A stretch of 64,000 nt of DNA, taken from NCBI RefSeq assembly GCF_014857905.1, contig NZ_JACYXE010000011.1, positions 1 through 64,000 on the forward strand. Direction: 5' to 3'. Every line of letters begins with the position of its first letter. The first letter of the stretch is position 1. Position numbers and translations under genes: made by a program. The notes under the pieces are model-generated. The model searched no databases. It was not told the origin of the DNA and saw nothing but the letters and a program-made list of their open reading frames with translations. Origin of the DNA: Agilicoccus flavus. Lineage in GTDB: Bacteria > Actinomycetota > Actinomycetes > Actinomycetales > Dermatophilaceae. This document shows positions 54,344 through 62,610 of the stretch, piece after piece.

Positions 54344-56316
54344 CCGACGGAACCACCGGCCCCACGGGCGACGGGCGCGAGCCCGGCGACCTCCCGCCCG
54401 AGATGTCCACCCTGCACCGAGAGGGTCTGATGGCGACCCTCCCGGCGCAGGGCCCGCCCGACGTCGGCGGGCGGGTCAAGCTCGCGTTCGCCCCCTCGAA
54501 CCGGGACGTCCGGGTGCCCACGGGAGTCAGCGTCTTCGACGCGGCGAGCTGGAACGGCATCGCGATCGACTCCACGTGCGGCGGCCACGGCACGTGCCGC
54601 AAGTGCAAGATCCGCATCACCGAGGGCGGCGCCCCCATCACCCGGCACGACGCGCGCACGTTCTCGGAGGCCGAGCTGGCCGACGGGTGGCGCCTCGCGT
54701 GCCTCGTGCGCACGAGCATGGACCTCGCGATCGACGTGCCCCCGCTGGTCACGCGCCCGAAGGCGTCCACGGTCGGGGTCGGTCGGCAGGTCATCCTGCG
54801 GCCGGGGGTGCAGAAGCGCTACCTCGAGCTGGAGGAGCCGAGCCTGGGTGACCAGCGCACGGACCTCGTGCGGGTCCTCGACGCCATCGAGGACCTCGAG
54901 CTCGTCGCCGACCTGCATGCGGTGCGCCGACTCGCGACCGTCCTGCGGCAGTCCGACTTCAAGGTCACCGCGGTGGTCGTCGACGAGACCCTCGTCGACG
55001 TCGAACCCGGCGACACCACGGAGCGCCGCTTCGGCATCGCGTTCGACCTCGGGACGACGACGGTCGTCGCGACCCTGCTCGACCTGGGCACCGGGACCCC
55101 GGTCGCGGTGGCCTCGATGCTCAACCGGCAGCAGCCGTTCGGCGGCGACGTCATCACCCGCATCAGCGCGACGATGATGGACCCCGAGGCCGCCGGCCGC
55201 CTCCGCGAGGCCGCGCAGGCGACGCTCGCGGAGCTGGCCGCCGAGGTGTGCGAGCAGGGCGAGGTCGCCCCGGGTGAGGTCTACGAGGTGGCCCTCGCCG
55301 GCAACGCGACGATGACGGCCCTCGTGCTCGGGGTCGACCCCGAGCCCCTCGGCGTCGCCCCGTTCGTCCAGTCGACCGCCGACTGGCCCGTGCTGCCCAC
55401 CGCCGAACTCGGGCTGTCGCTGCACGCCGGCGCGCGTGCCTATGTGTTCCCGTCGCTCGGCGCGTACGTCGGCGGCGACATCGTCGCGGGCATGCTCGCG
55501 TCGGGGATGGACCGCGACAAGCGGGTGCGCCTCTTCATCGACGTGGGCACGAACTGCGAGATCGTCGCCTCCGACGGCGATCGCGTCGTCTCGACGGCCG
55601 CGCCCGCCGGGCCCGCGTTCGAGGGCGGCGCGATCCGGTGCGGCATGCGGGCGGCCGACGGCGCGATCGAGACCGTGCGGATCGACCCGACCGCCACCGA
55701 CGGCGACGAGGCGGTGGTGCTCGGCGTCATCGGCGACACGACGCCCCGCGGGCTGTGCGGCTCGGGCCTCGTCGACGCGGTCGCCGAGCTCGCCCGGGTC
55801 GGTCTGCTCGACCCGAGCGGCCGGTTCATCCCCGACGAGACCGCCGCGGAGACGCTGCCCGGTCTCGCCGACCGGCTCACGGCCATCGAGAAGGAGCGCG
55901 TGTTCGTGCTCCACCGGCCGACCCCCGACACCGACGTGGCCGAGTGCGTCTACCTCTCCCAGCGCGACGTGCGCGAGCTGCAGTTCGCGAAGGCCGCGAT
56001 CTCGACGGGCTGGACGCTGCTCCTGGAGGAGCTGGGCGTGGAGCCGGGCGACATCCAGCAGGTGCTGCTCGCGGGGTCGTTCGGCAGTTACCTCTCGCCG
56101 GCGGCCGCCGTGCGCATCGGCCTCGTGCCGAAGCTGCCGGTCCTGCGGATCGTCTCGGCCGGCAACGTCGCCGGCGAGGGCGCGAAGATGGTGCTGCTGA
56201 GTTCGCGCGAGCGCGCGGGCGCTGAGGCGTTGCTCCGGGAGGTGAGTTATGTCGAGCTTTCCGACCGGGCCGACTTCAACGACCGGTTCGTCGACCTCCT
56301 CGCCTTCCCCGTCTGA
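54340..56316 (+). CDS. RACo-type reductive activator of corrinoid protein
   Basis: This 658-residue protein starts at GTG 54340 (overlap GTGA). The N-terminal [2Fe-2S] domain has Cys80, Cys86, Cys89 and Cys121 (STCGGHGTCRKCK...ACLV). A linker follows, then an ASKHA ATPase fold with FGIAFDLGTTTVVATLLDLGTG and LFIDVGTNCEI. RACo uses ATP to reduce inactive Co(II) corrinoid back to Co(I). It is best known from anaerobes, so finding it beside P450- and choline-oxidase-type genes suggests corrinoid repair under air. Confidence 0.92.
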   Translation: MTDGTTGPTGDGREPGDLPPEMSTLHREGLMATLPAQGPPDVGGRVKLAFAPSNRDVRVPTGVSVFDAASWNGIAIDSTCGGHGTCRKCKIRITEGGAPITRHDARTFSEAELADGWRLACLVRTSMDLAIDVPPLVTRPKASTVGVGRQVILRPGVQKRYLELEEPSLGDQRTDLVRVLDAIEDLELVADLHAVRRLATVLRQSDFKVTAVVVDETLVDVEPGDTTERRFGIAFDLGTTTVVATLLDLGTGTPVAVASMLNRQQPFGGDVITRISATMMDPEAAGRLREAAQATLAELAAEVCEQGEVAPGEVYEVALAGNATMTALVLGVDPEPLGVAPFVQSTADWPVLPTAELGLSLHAGARAYVFPSLGAYVGGDIVAGMLASGMDRDKRVRLFIDVGTNCEIVASDGDRVVSTAAPAGPAFEGGAIRCGMRAADGAIETVRIDPTATDGDEAVVLGVIGDTTPRGLCGSGLVDAVAELARVGLLDPSGRFIPDETAAETLPGLADRLTAIEKERVFVLHRPTPDTDVAECVYLSQRDVRELQFAKAAISTGWTLLLEELGVEPGDIQQVLLAGSFGSYLSPAAAVRIGLVPKLPVLRIVSAGNVAGEGAKMVLLSSRERAGAEALLREVSYVELSDRADFNDRFVDLLAFPV

Positions 56317-56326
56317 GCCGACCCTC

Positions 56327-57001
56327 GTGCCGTTTCCCGTGCCGAGCCCGGCGTCGGGCCCCGTGCCGAGCCCCGCGGCGCGGCCGGGGCGGATCGCCCT
56401 CGTCGCCTGCGGGGCGATCGCGAGACCGGCGGCGCAGGCGGCGGCGCGTCACGGATGGCCCATCGACGTCCACCCGCTGCCGCCGCTGCTGCACAACCAC
56501 CCCGAGCGGATCGCCGGGGAGGCCGAGCACCTCCTCGACGAGCTCGCCGGGCGCTACGACCGGTTCGCGATCGGGTACGCCGACTGCGGCACGTACGGGG
56601 CGATCGACGAGCTGTGCGAGCGCCGCGGCGTGCGCCGCCTCGCGGGCCTGCACTGCTACGACCTCCTCGCGGGGGCGCCGCAGATGGAGGCGACCTTCGA
56701 GGCGGAGCCCGGCACGTACGTCTTCACGGACTTCCTCGTGGAGTCCTTCGAGCGCACGGTGGTGCGCGAGCTGGGCCTGGACCGCTACCCGGAGCTGCGC
56801 GACGACTACTTCGGGCACTACACGCGCGTCGTCTGGCTCGCCCAGGAACCGACGCCCGCCCGCCGCGAGGCCGCGCAGCGCGCCGCCGACCGCATGGGCC
56901 TGCCCCTGCAGGTCGTGGTCACGGGCACGAGCCGCCTGGACGAGGCCATGGCAGACCTCCTGGACCCCGACGACCCCCGACCCCCCGCCGCCGCATCGTG
57001 A
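56327..57001 (+). CDS. DUF1638 protein
   Basis: This protein is 224 residues if started at GTG 56327; an ATG at 56249 would overlap the RACo gene by 68 bases and add a low-complexity Ser/Thr/Pro tail. DUF1638 features include RIALVACGAIARP, IGYADCGTYGAIDELCERRGVRRLAGLHCYDLLAG and VFTDFLVESFERTVV. This family is often next to corrinoid methyltransferases, perhaps in cofactor or methyl handling, but no function is proven. Its stop codon lies inside the left arm of a palindrome. Confidence 0.78.
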   Translation: MPFPVPSPASGPVPSPAARPGRIALVACGAIARPAAQAAARHGWPIDVHPLPPLLHNHPERIAGEAEHLLDELAGRYDRFAIGYADCGTYGAIDELCERRGVRRLAGLHCYDLLAGAPQMEATFEAEPGTYVFTDFLVESFERTVVRELGLDRYPELRDDYFGHYTRVVWLAQEPTPARREAAQRAADRMGLPLQVVVTGTSRLDEAMADLLDPDDPRPPAAAS

Positions 57002-57062
57002 GATGACACGAGGGACCGCCACTCCTCGAGCGGGGGCGGTACGACGTGACATCTCACGATGC
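56993..57062. repeat. Palindrome with 17-bp arms at convergent gene ends
   Basis: Arms 56993-57009 and 57046-57062 pair with one mismatch (GCATCGTGAGATGACAC) around a 36-bp spacer. It shares the core GTGAGATG-N-CAC with the element at 50230-50289. It overlaps the DUF1638 stop codon. Confidence 0.75.
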
Positions 57063-57097
57063 GGGCCCGACCCGGGGGGTGGGGACGAGACCGTCCG

Positions 57098-57991
57098 TCA
57101 GGCGGCGGTCGCCTTCGCGATCGCGGCGATGTGGGCCGGGGAGGAGCCGCAGCAGGCGCCGACGACGTCGACGCCGCGTCCGTGCAGGTCGGCGGCGTGG
57201 GCGGCGAGCTCGTCGGGGCCGACGGTGTAGACGAAGTCGGCGCCCTCGAGCTCGGGCAGGCCCGCGTTGGACTGGGTGAGCACGAGGACCCCCTCGGGGC
57301 GCGCGGCGAGGAGCTGGTCGGCGATGGTCGACATCTCGTCGGGGCCGCGGCCGCAGTTGGCGCCCACGACGTCGGCGCCGGCCGCGGCGAGGCGGGTGGC
57401 CGCGGCCGCGGGGGTGACGCCCATCATCGTGCGGAGGTTCGTGTCGAAGCTCATCGTCGCGACGACGGGCAGCTCGGGGGCCACCGTCTGGGCGGCGCGG
57501 ATCGCGGCGCAGGTCTCGTCGAGGTCGCTCATGGTCTCGATGAGCACGAGGTCGATCCCGCCGGCGACGAGGCCGCGCAGCTGGGCCTCGAACAGGTCCT
57601 GGGCGCCCTGCGGGGTGAGCGTGCCCATCGGCTCGAGCAGCTCGCCGCTCGGGCCGATGTCGCCGGCGACGAGGATGCCGTGCGCGTCGGCCACCCGTCG
57701 GGCGATCTGCGCCCCGGCGCGGTTGGCCTCCTCGACGCGGTCCTCGAGGCCGTGCATCGCCAGGCGGGGGGCGGTGCCGCCGAAGGTGTTCGTCGTCAGG
57801 ACGGTCGCGCCGGCGGCCGCGTACTCCTCGTGCAGCGCGCCGATCTCGTCGGGCCGGTCGAGGTTCCAGCCCTCCGCGCAGTCGCCCGCCGGGAGCCCGC
57901 GCTCCTGCAGGAGCCAGCCGTAGCCCCCGTCGAAGACGGGCGGGCGGCCGTCGAGAAGGGTGGCGAAGCGGTTGGGGCGGGCGTCGGTCAC
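57098..57991 (-). CDS. Homocysteine S-methyltransferase (betaine/MetH-N-terminal type)
   Basis: This 297-residue zinc enzyme starts at GTG 57991. Zinc ligands are in GANCGRGPDEM and GACCGSSPAHI, and the start of the barrel reads VFDGGYGWLLQERG. It resembles betaine-homocysteine methyltransferases and the N-terminal module of MetH more than MmuM (Cys-Cys spacing differs). In this cluster it may take a methyl group from betaine or the corrinoid carrier to make methionine, giving a corrinoid-independent first demethylation. It lies 10 bases after metF on the same strand. Confidence 0.85.
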   Translation of the reverse strand: MTDARPNRFATLLDGRPPVFDGGYGWLLQERGLPAGDCAEGWNLDRPDEIGALHEEYAAAGATVLTTNTFGGTAPRLAMHGLEDRVEEANRAGAQIARRVADAHGILVAGDIGPSGELLEPMGTLTPQGAQDLFEAQLRGLVAGGIDLVLIETMSDLDETCAAIRAAQTVAPELPVVATMSFDTNLRTMMGVTPAAAATRLAAAGADVVGANCGRGPDEMSTIADQLLAARPEGVLVLTQSNAGLPELEGADFVYTVGPDELAAHAADLHGRGVDVVGACCGSSPAHIAAIAKATAA

Positions 57992-58001
57992 GGGGGAGTC
58001 C

Positions 58002-58856
58002 TCAGGTCGTCAGGGTGGAGAGCTCGTCCAGCGTACGGCGCCGCCAGGACTCGACGACGTCGACCTGGTTGAAGGTGTAGAGGTGCAGCCCGGCGACGGC
58101 CAGGGAGTCGTTGGCCGAGAGGGCCGCCACGCGGGCCACGAACTTGTCGGTCGTGAAGCCGGGCGTCGCGATGCGGGCGAAGACCTTGCGCTGCTTCTTG
58201 AGGAAGCGGATCGATTCGCCGACGCCGATCTTCGTCGCCATGCCGAGCAGCTTCGTCGGCTCGACGGGGCCGGGCACGCCCACGAGGACGGGCAGGTTCA
58301 TGCCGCGTCGGCGCATGCGCTCGATCCACAGGGCGACTGCCTCGGCGTCGAACGTCATGTTCGAGACGACGTGGGTGGCGTGGCGCCGCTTCTCCCACAT
58401 CGCCTGGATGGTGACGTCGTCGTCGATCGTCGGGTGCGACTCGGGGTAGCCGGTGATCCCCACGTGCTCGAAGGGCCGGCCCATCGCCGTGAGCGCCTCG
58501 AGCAGGTCGATGGAGGCGTGGAACTCGCCCGCGGGCTCGGGGGCGTCGCCCGCCGGCACGAACACCTTGCGGATGCCCACCTCGCTCACCCGCGCGACGA
58601 TGTCGCGCAGCTCGTCGGGCCCCGAGATCATCCGGGCCGCGAGGTGGGGCACGACGTCGTATCCCTCGCGCGCGAGCTGCTCGGCGAGGTCGAGGGTCCC
58701 GCTCAGTCCCTTCGCCGGCGAGGCGGTGACCGTGAGCGTGATGTCCTTCGGCACCGCGGCGTAGATCTTGTCGGCGATGGTCGCCGTGGGCAGCACCTCG
58801 TAGCGGGCACCTTCGAGGAGACGACGCGTGGCGGTCGTCGGCAGAGCGTTGCTCAT
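58002..58856 (-). CDS. metF: Methylenetetrahydrofolate reductase, divergent MetF-like
   Basis: This 284-residue flavoprotein has the MTHFR barrel features HLAARMISGPDELRDIV, VGITGYPESHP and VVSNMTFDAEAVALWIERMRRRGMNLPVLVGVPGPV. The usual N-terminal EFFPPK box is replaced by YEVLPTATI, keeping a Glu, so it is not a standard MetF. In the demethylation direction it would oxidise methyl-THF to methylene-THF, linking the corrinoid system to the C1 pool. A perfect GTTGC-N7-GCAAC site covers its start codon. Confidence 0.85.
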   Translation of the reverse strand: MSNALPTTATRRLLEGARYEVLPTATIADKIYAAVPKDITLTVTASPAKGLSGTLDLAEQLAREGYDVVPHLAARMISGPDELRDIVARVSEVGIRKVFVPAGDAPEPAGEFHASIDLLEALTAMGRPFEHVGITGYPESHPTIDDDVTIQAMWEKRRHATHVVSNMTFDAEAVALWIERMRRRGMNLPVLVGVPGPVEPTKLLGMATKIGVGESIRFLKKQRKVFARIATPGFTTDKFVARVAALSANDSLAVAGLHLYTFNQVDVVESWRRRTLDELSTLTT

Positions 58857-58864
58857 CACGCAAC
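58848..58864. promoter_or_regulatory. Perfect candidate IclR operator over the metF start
   Basis: GTTGC-TCATCAC-GCAAC is a perfect ten-of-ten match to the dyad, with the ATG (58854-58856) inside the spacer, as in iclR. Confidence 0.65.
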
Positions 58865-59008
58865 TCGATTCACTATGCGCACCAGACCCGTTCAGCTTAG
58901 GGCCGGTGAAGCGGCGCGGACAAGGGGTCGAGGCCGCCGTGTTCGGCGCCGTCGCGACCCGCCGCAGCCCTGCGCCCGGCACCGCCCGGCGCGGGGCACG
59001 ACGCACCC

Positions 59009-59491
59009 TCAGGCGCCCACCTCGACGCTGGGCCCGCCGGTGAGGGCGAGCAGCTCGTCGTGGGTCGTGTGGAACATCGCGTGCTTGACGCCGCCGCCGG
59101 CCCAGACCTTCGCATGGGCGGCGAGGTCGGCGTCGACGAGGGTGCGGATCGGCGCGGGATGGCCGACGGGCGCGCAGCCCCCGACGACCTGACCGGTCGC
59201 CGCAAGGACGAAGTCGGGGTCGGCTCGCGAGAGCTTCCGGACGCCGAGGTGAGCCGCCGCCGCGCGGACGTCGACCCGGTGCGCGCCGCTCGCAATGACG
59301 AGGACGGGCTCGTCACCGGCCCGGAAGACGAGGCTGTTGGCGATGGCGCCCACGTCGCAGCCCAGCTCGCGCGCCGCATCGGCGGCGGTGGGGACGTCGC
59401 CCGGCAACTCGACGAGGCGGTCGCACAGTCCGTGGGCGGCGAGGGCGGTGCGCACGCGGTCGAGGGCGTCGGGGAGGGGCTCACGCGTCAT
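59009..59491 (-). CDS. YbaK/aminoacyl-tRNA deacylase-domain protein
   Basis: This 160-residue protein has the YbaK/EbsC fold: ELGCDVGAIANSLVFRAGDEPVLVIASG, VGGCAPVGHPAPIRTLVDADL and AGGGVKHAMFHTTHDEL. Such proteins hydrolyse Cys- or Ala-mischarged tRNAPro in trans. The start ATG at 59491 is chosen by domain onset. It is divergent from padR. Confidence 0.87.
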   Translation of the reverse strand: MTREPLPDALDRVRTALAAHGLCDRLVELPGDVPTAADAARELGCDVGAIANSLVFRAGDEPVLVIASGAHRVDVRAAAAHLGVRKLSRADPDFVLAATGQVVGGCAPVGHPAPIRTLVDADLAAHAKVWAGGGVKHAMFHTTHDELLALTGGPSVEVGA

Positions 59492-59538
59492 GCCGGAAGC
59501 CTCGGCGCCGTGACGTCGGACGTCAAGCATGCGAGAAC

Positions 59539-59577
59539 ATCTAGATATATCGTTGACATGTCGTCGATAGTCGACGA
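59539..59577. promoter_or_regulatory. Palindrome-rich padR promoter with TTGACA
   Basis: The region holds the overlapping palindromes ATCTAGAT (59539-59546) and GATATATC (59544-59551), a perfect -35 hexamer TTGACA (59553-59558) and the dyad TCGTCGA-TAG-TCGACGA (59561-59577). PadR proteins usually bind AT-rich palindromes at their own promoters, so this is a likely operator. Confidence 0.5.
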
Positions 59578-59663
59578 TGCTGGAGTGGCAGCGAGGGGGC
59601 CGATCTCCCGGCCTCACCACGGAGGCGCCGGCGGACCCGGCGTCCCAGAGTCAGGAGAACGAC

Positions 59664-60692
59664 ATGACGTACGCAGCAGACATGAGTGGCTGGGACCGCG
59701 GACCTCGCGACGGCGGGCCCGGACCGGGGCGCGGCCGAGGGGTCGAGCGGGCCATCGAGGAGGTCCTCGACCAGGTCTTCGACCGGACCGGGGGGCGCGG
59801 CGCGGGCCGCGGGTGCGGTCCCAAGGGTGAGGCCGGGCGCGGCACGGCCCACGAGCGCGGCCGGGAGCACGGGCGCGGTCGGGGCCGGTGGGCCGACGAG
59901 ACAGACCCGGCGGACGGTCGTGAGGGCCGTGAGGGCCACCGGGGTCACGGCGGTCGAGGTGGGCCGGGTGGCCACGGAGGGCGCGGCTTCGACGGCCCGT
60001 TCGGCCCGAACGGGGTGTTCGGTCCGAACGGCCCCTTCGGTCCCGGTGGACCGTTCGGACCCGAGGGTCCCTTCGGTCCGGGTGGGCCGTTCGGTGGGGG
60101 CCCGGGCCGGGGCCGGCGCGGTGGACGGGCCCGGCGCGGCGAGGTGCGCCTGGCGGCGCTCCACCTCATCGCGGAGGGGCCGATGAACGGCTATCAGATC
60201 ATCCAGGCGCTCGACGAGCGCACCGGCGGGGCCTGGAAGCCGAGCCCCGGCGCCATCTACCCGGCCCTCGCGCAGCTCGAGGACGAGGGGCTCGTCGAGC
60301 CGGTCGAGGAGGGCGGTCGCAAGGCGTTCCGCCTCACCGACGCCGGCCGCGCGGAGGTCGAGGCCGCGACCGGCCCGAAGCCGTGGGAGTTCGAGGAGCA
60401 GGACACCGCCGACGACGGCCGCCGCGCCCCGGTCAAGGAGCTGTGGGGCGCCTTCGCCCAGGTGGCCACCGCGAACCAGGCCGTGACGCAGACCGGCGAC
60501 CCGGAGCTCGTCCGCGCGGCGACCGAGCTGCTCGTCGAGACCCGGCGATCGCTCTATCGGCTGCTCGCCGACGGTGCCCCCGCCGAGCGCGGCGCGTCCG
60601 ACGAGCCGCGCGGGGGCGGCGACGGCCCGCAGGACCGGGTCGACCCGCGGGCGGACGAGCGGGACGACCCGGACGGGGACGCCACCCGCTGA
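59664..60692 (+). CDS. PadR-family regulator with GPFGP repeat N-terminus
   Basis: This protein has 342 residues. The first 155 are Gly/Arg/His-rich and low complexity, including about six repeats of the form GPFGPNG (DNA 59997-60095). The PadR winged-helix domain follows (about 156-240: [57 protein letters not shown]). GGAGAA precedes ATG 59664. It probably represses its own promoter. The repeat is typical of some actinobacterial PadR proteins and may cause oligomerisation. Confidence 0.88.
   Translation: MTYAADMSGWDRGPRDGGPGPGRGRGVERAIEEVLDQVFDRTGGRGAGRGCGPKGEAGRGTAHERGREHGRGRGRWADETDPADGREGREGHRGHGGRGGPGGHGGRGFDGPFGPNGVFGPNGPFGPGGPFGPEGPFGPGGPFGGGPGRGRRGGRARRGEVRLAALHLIAEGPMNGYQIIQALDERTGGAWKPSPGAIYPALAQLEDEGLVEPVEEGGRKAFRLTDAGRAEVEAATGPKPWEFEEQDTADDGRRAPVKELWGAFAQVATANQAVTQTGDPELVRAATELLVETRRSLYRLLADGAPAERGASDEPRGGGDGPQDRVDPRADERDDPDGDATR
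59997..60095. repeat. In-frame repeat coding for GPFGP units
   Basis: Imperfect 15-18-bp units encode a tract of [12 protein letters not shown] and GPFGPE blocks in the PadR protein. Confidence 0.8.
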
Positions 60693-60708
60693 CACCCCCG
60701 CACCACAA

Positions 60709-60741
60709 CGCGCCCCGCGGTCGATCCGACCGCGGGGCGCG
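60709..60741 (+). terminator. 15-bp stem hairpin after padR
   Basis: A perfect stem (60709-60723/60727-60741) with a three-base loop, 17 bp beyond the padR stop, is a strong terminator candidate even without a T tract. It may also serve the convergent VOC gene. Confidence 0.75.
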
Positions 60742-60800
60742 CGTGCGCGTGACCGCCGCCGACGAGGTCGACGACGCCGGGCCCCCGGGGCCGGGACGCG

Positions 60801-61199
60801 TCAGGGCACGAAGAGGCACAAGGGGTGGCCGGCGGGGTCGGCGACGACGTACACCGGCTCCTCCGGGTCGTCGCTGCGGTCGAGCAGGAGGCGGGCGCCG
60901 AGGGCCAGGGCGCGGTCGCGCTGGCGCTCGAGGGCCTCGACGTCCGGCACCGCGGCGTCGAGGTGGAATTGCTGCGGCACGTCACCCTCCGGCCACGTCG
61001 TGGCGCGTAGGTCCTCGTCGCGCTGGAACGCGAGCTGCGGGCCGTGCTCCGAGCGCAGGACGAGCCAGTCCTTCTCGCCGTGCTCGGGCTCGTCGCCGGG
61101 GCGGTAGGTCATCCCCAGCAGTTCGCGATAGAACTCGGCGAGCTCGCGCGGGTCGCGGGCGTCGAGCACGGTCTGGACCAGGGTGGGATGGGCTGTCAC
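60801..61199 (-). CDS. VOC-family (glyoxalase/dioxygenase fold) protein
   Basis: This 132-residue protein starts at GTG 61199. It has the paired beta-alpha-beta-beta-beta units of the VOC fold: VQTVLDARDPRELAEFYRELLG and QFHLDAAVPDVEALERQRDRALALGA, ending with VYVVADPAGHPLCLF. Metal-type residues are partly present. The function is unknown (glyoxalase, bleomycin-resistance or dioxygenase relatives). Confidence 0.8.
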   Translation of the reverse strand: MTAHPTLVQTVLDARDPRELAEFYRELLGMTYRPGDEPEHGEKDWLVLRSEHGPQLAFQRDEDLRATTWPEGDVPQQFHLDAAVPDVEALERQRDRALALGARLLLDRSDDPEEPVYVVADPAGHPLCLFVP

Positions 61200-61307
61200 G
61201 AGTCGTCCCTTCGGTGCTGCTCTGCTCGGTGTCTTCTCGGCGGTGCATCCACGGTCGGTGGGCCCACGGCTGCGGCCGGGCGGGTGGCGCCCCGAGGCCG
61301 GGAAGTG

Positions 61308-62375
61308 TCAGCCGGTGACGCGTTCGCCGGCGGGGACCGGCCCGGGCGGGGTGCCGTCGCCGAAGGGTCGACCCCCGAGACGCTCGCGGCCGTGGGGGGT
61401 CTTCAGGCCCGCCAGGTCGGGGCCGTCGGGGACGATCCCGCGCGGGTTCAGCTCGTGGTGCACGACGTAGTAGTGCTCCTTGATCTGCGAGACGTCGGTC
61501 GTGTCGCCGAACCCGGGGGTCTGGTACAGGTCCCTGAGGTACCCCCACAGGGCCGGCATCTCGGAGAGCTTGCTCCGGTTGCACTTGAAGTGGCCGTGGT
61601 AGACGGGGTCGAACCGGACGAGGGTCGGGTACAGGCGCACGTCGGCCTCGGTGATCGTGTCGCCGACGAGGTAGCGGCGGTCGGTGAGCCGCTCCTCGAG
61701 CCGGTCCAGGGCGGCCCACAGCCGCTCGTACGCCGCGTCGTACGACTCCTGGTCCCCGGCGAAGCCGCACCGGTAGACCCCGTTGTTGATCTCGGTGTAG
61801 ACCTCGCGGTTCACGGCGTCGATCTCCGCGCGCAGCGCCTCGGGGTAGAGGTCGGGGGCGCCGTCGCGGTGGAACTCGCGCCACTCGCTGCCGAGGTCGA
61901 GGGTGATCTGCGCGAAGTCGTTGGTGACGACCTGGCCCGTGGGCACGTCGACGATCGCGGGGACGGTGATGCCGCGCGGGTAGTCGGGCACGCGGGCGAA
62001 GTACGCCTGCTGCAGCCGCTCGATGCCCAGGACGGGGTCGGTGCCGCCGGGGTCGAGGCCGAAGTTCCACGAGCGCACGTCGTGGGTGGGGGCCGCGAGG
62101 CCGAGCGAGATCGCGTCCTCGAGGCCGAGGAGGCGCCGGACGATGACGGTGCGGTGCGCCCACGGACACGCCCGGGCGGCCACGAGGCGGTACCGGCCGG
62201 CCTCGACGGGCCACGTCATCTCGCCCACGCGCGGCCCGGTCGGGTCACCCGGGGCGGCGTCGGCCGTGATGCGGTCGGTGATGTAACGGGTGTCGCGCTC
62301 GAACGCCCCCTTGTCGGGTGCGTTGTGCGCCCTCTCGTCCGTGTCCCCGGGGGTCTTTTCTGACGTCGTCGGCAT
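61308..62375 (-). CDS. Glutathionyl-hydroquinone reductase-family (YqjG/ECM4) enzyme
   Basis: This 355-residue omega-class glutathione-transferase relative has the CPWAHR active-site motif with the nucleophilic Cys near residue 69 and a C-terminal helical domain. In actinobacteria it likely uses mycothiol to reduce quinone conjugates. Start ATG 62375 is preceded by AGGAGAGG. The frame also contains VTNDFAQITLDLGSEWREF, typical of the family. Confidence 0.88.
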   Translation of the reverse strand: MPTTSEKTPGDTDERAHNAPDKGAFERDTRYITDRITADAAPGDPTGPRVGEMTWPVEAGRYRLVAARACPWAHRTVIVRRLLGLEDAISLGLAAPTHDVRSWNFGLDPGGTDPVLGIERLQQAYFARVPDYPRGITVPAIVDVPTGQVVTNDFAQITLDLGSEWREFHRDGAPDLYPEALRAEIDAVNREVYTEINNGVYRCGFAGDQESYDAAYERLWAALDRLEERLTDRRYLVGDTITEADVRLYPTLVRFDPVYHGHFKCNRSKLSEMPALWGYLRDLYQTPGFGDTTDVSQIKEHYYVVHHELNPRGIVPDGPDLAGLKTPHGRERLGGRPFGDGTPPGPVPAGERVTG

Positions 62376-62610
62376 GCCCTCTCCTTTCCCGATCGGGTCG
62401 ACCCTCATGCGCGGCCCGTACGAAGCCCGGATCCGTGTGATTGCGACCCGTTCCCAGCTGAGACCCAATCGATGCGGGGAGTGCGTCCAGTTTTGCGCGG
62501 CCATGGGGCAGGATGTGCCGACGAGGCGTGCACCCGAACGGCTCCGGCCGTACTCCGCACGGGACCTCGGAGTGCACGCGTGACGGACCACCCAGCCCAA
62601 AGGAGGGCCG

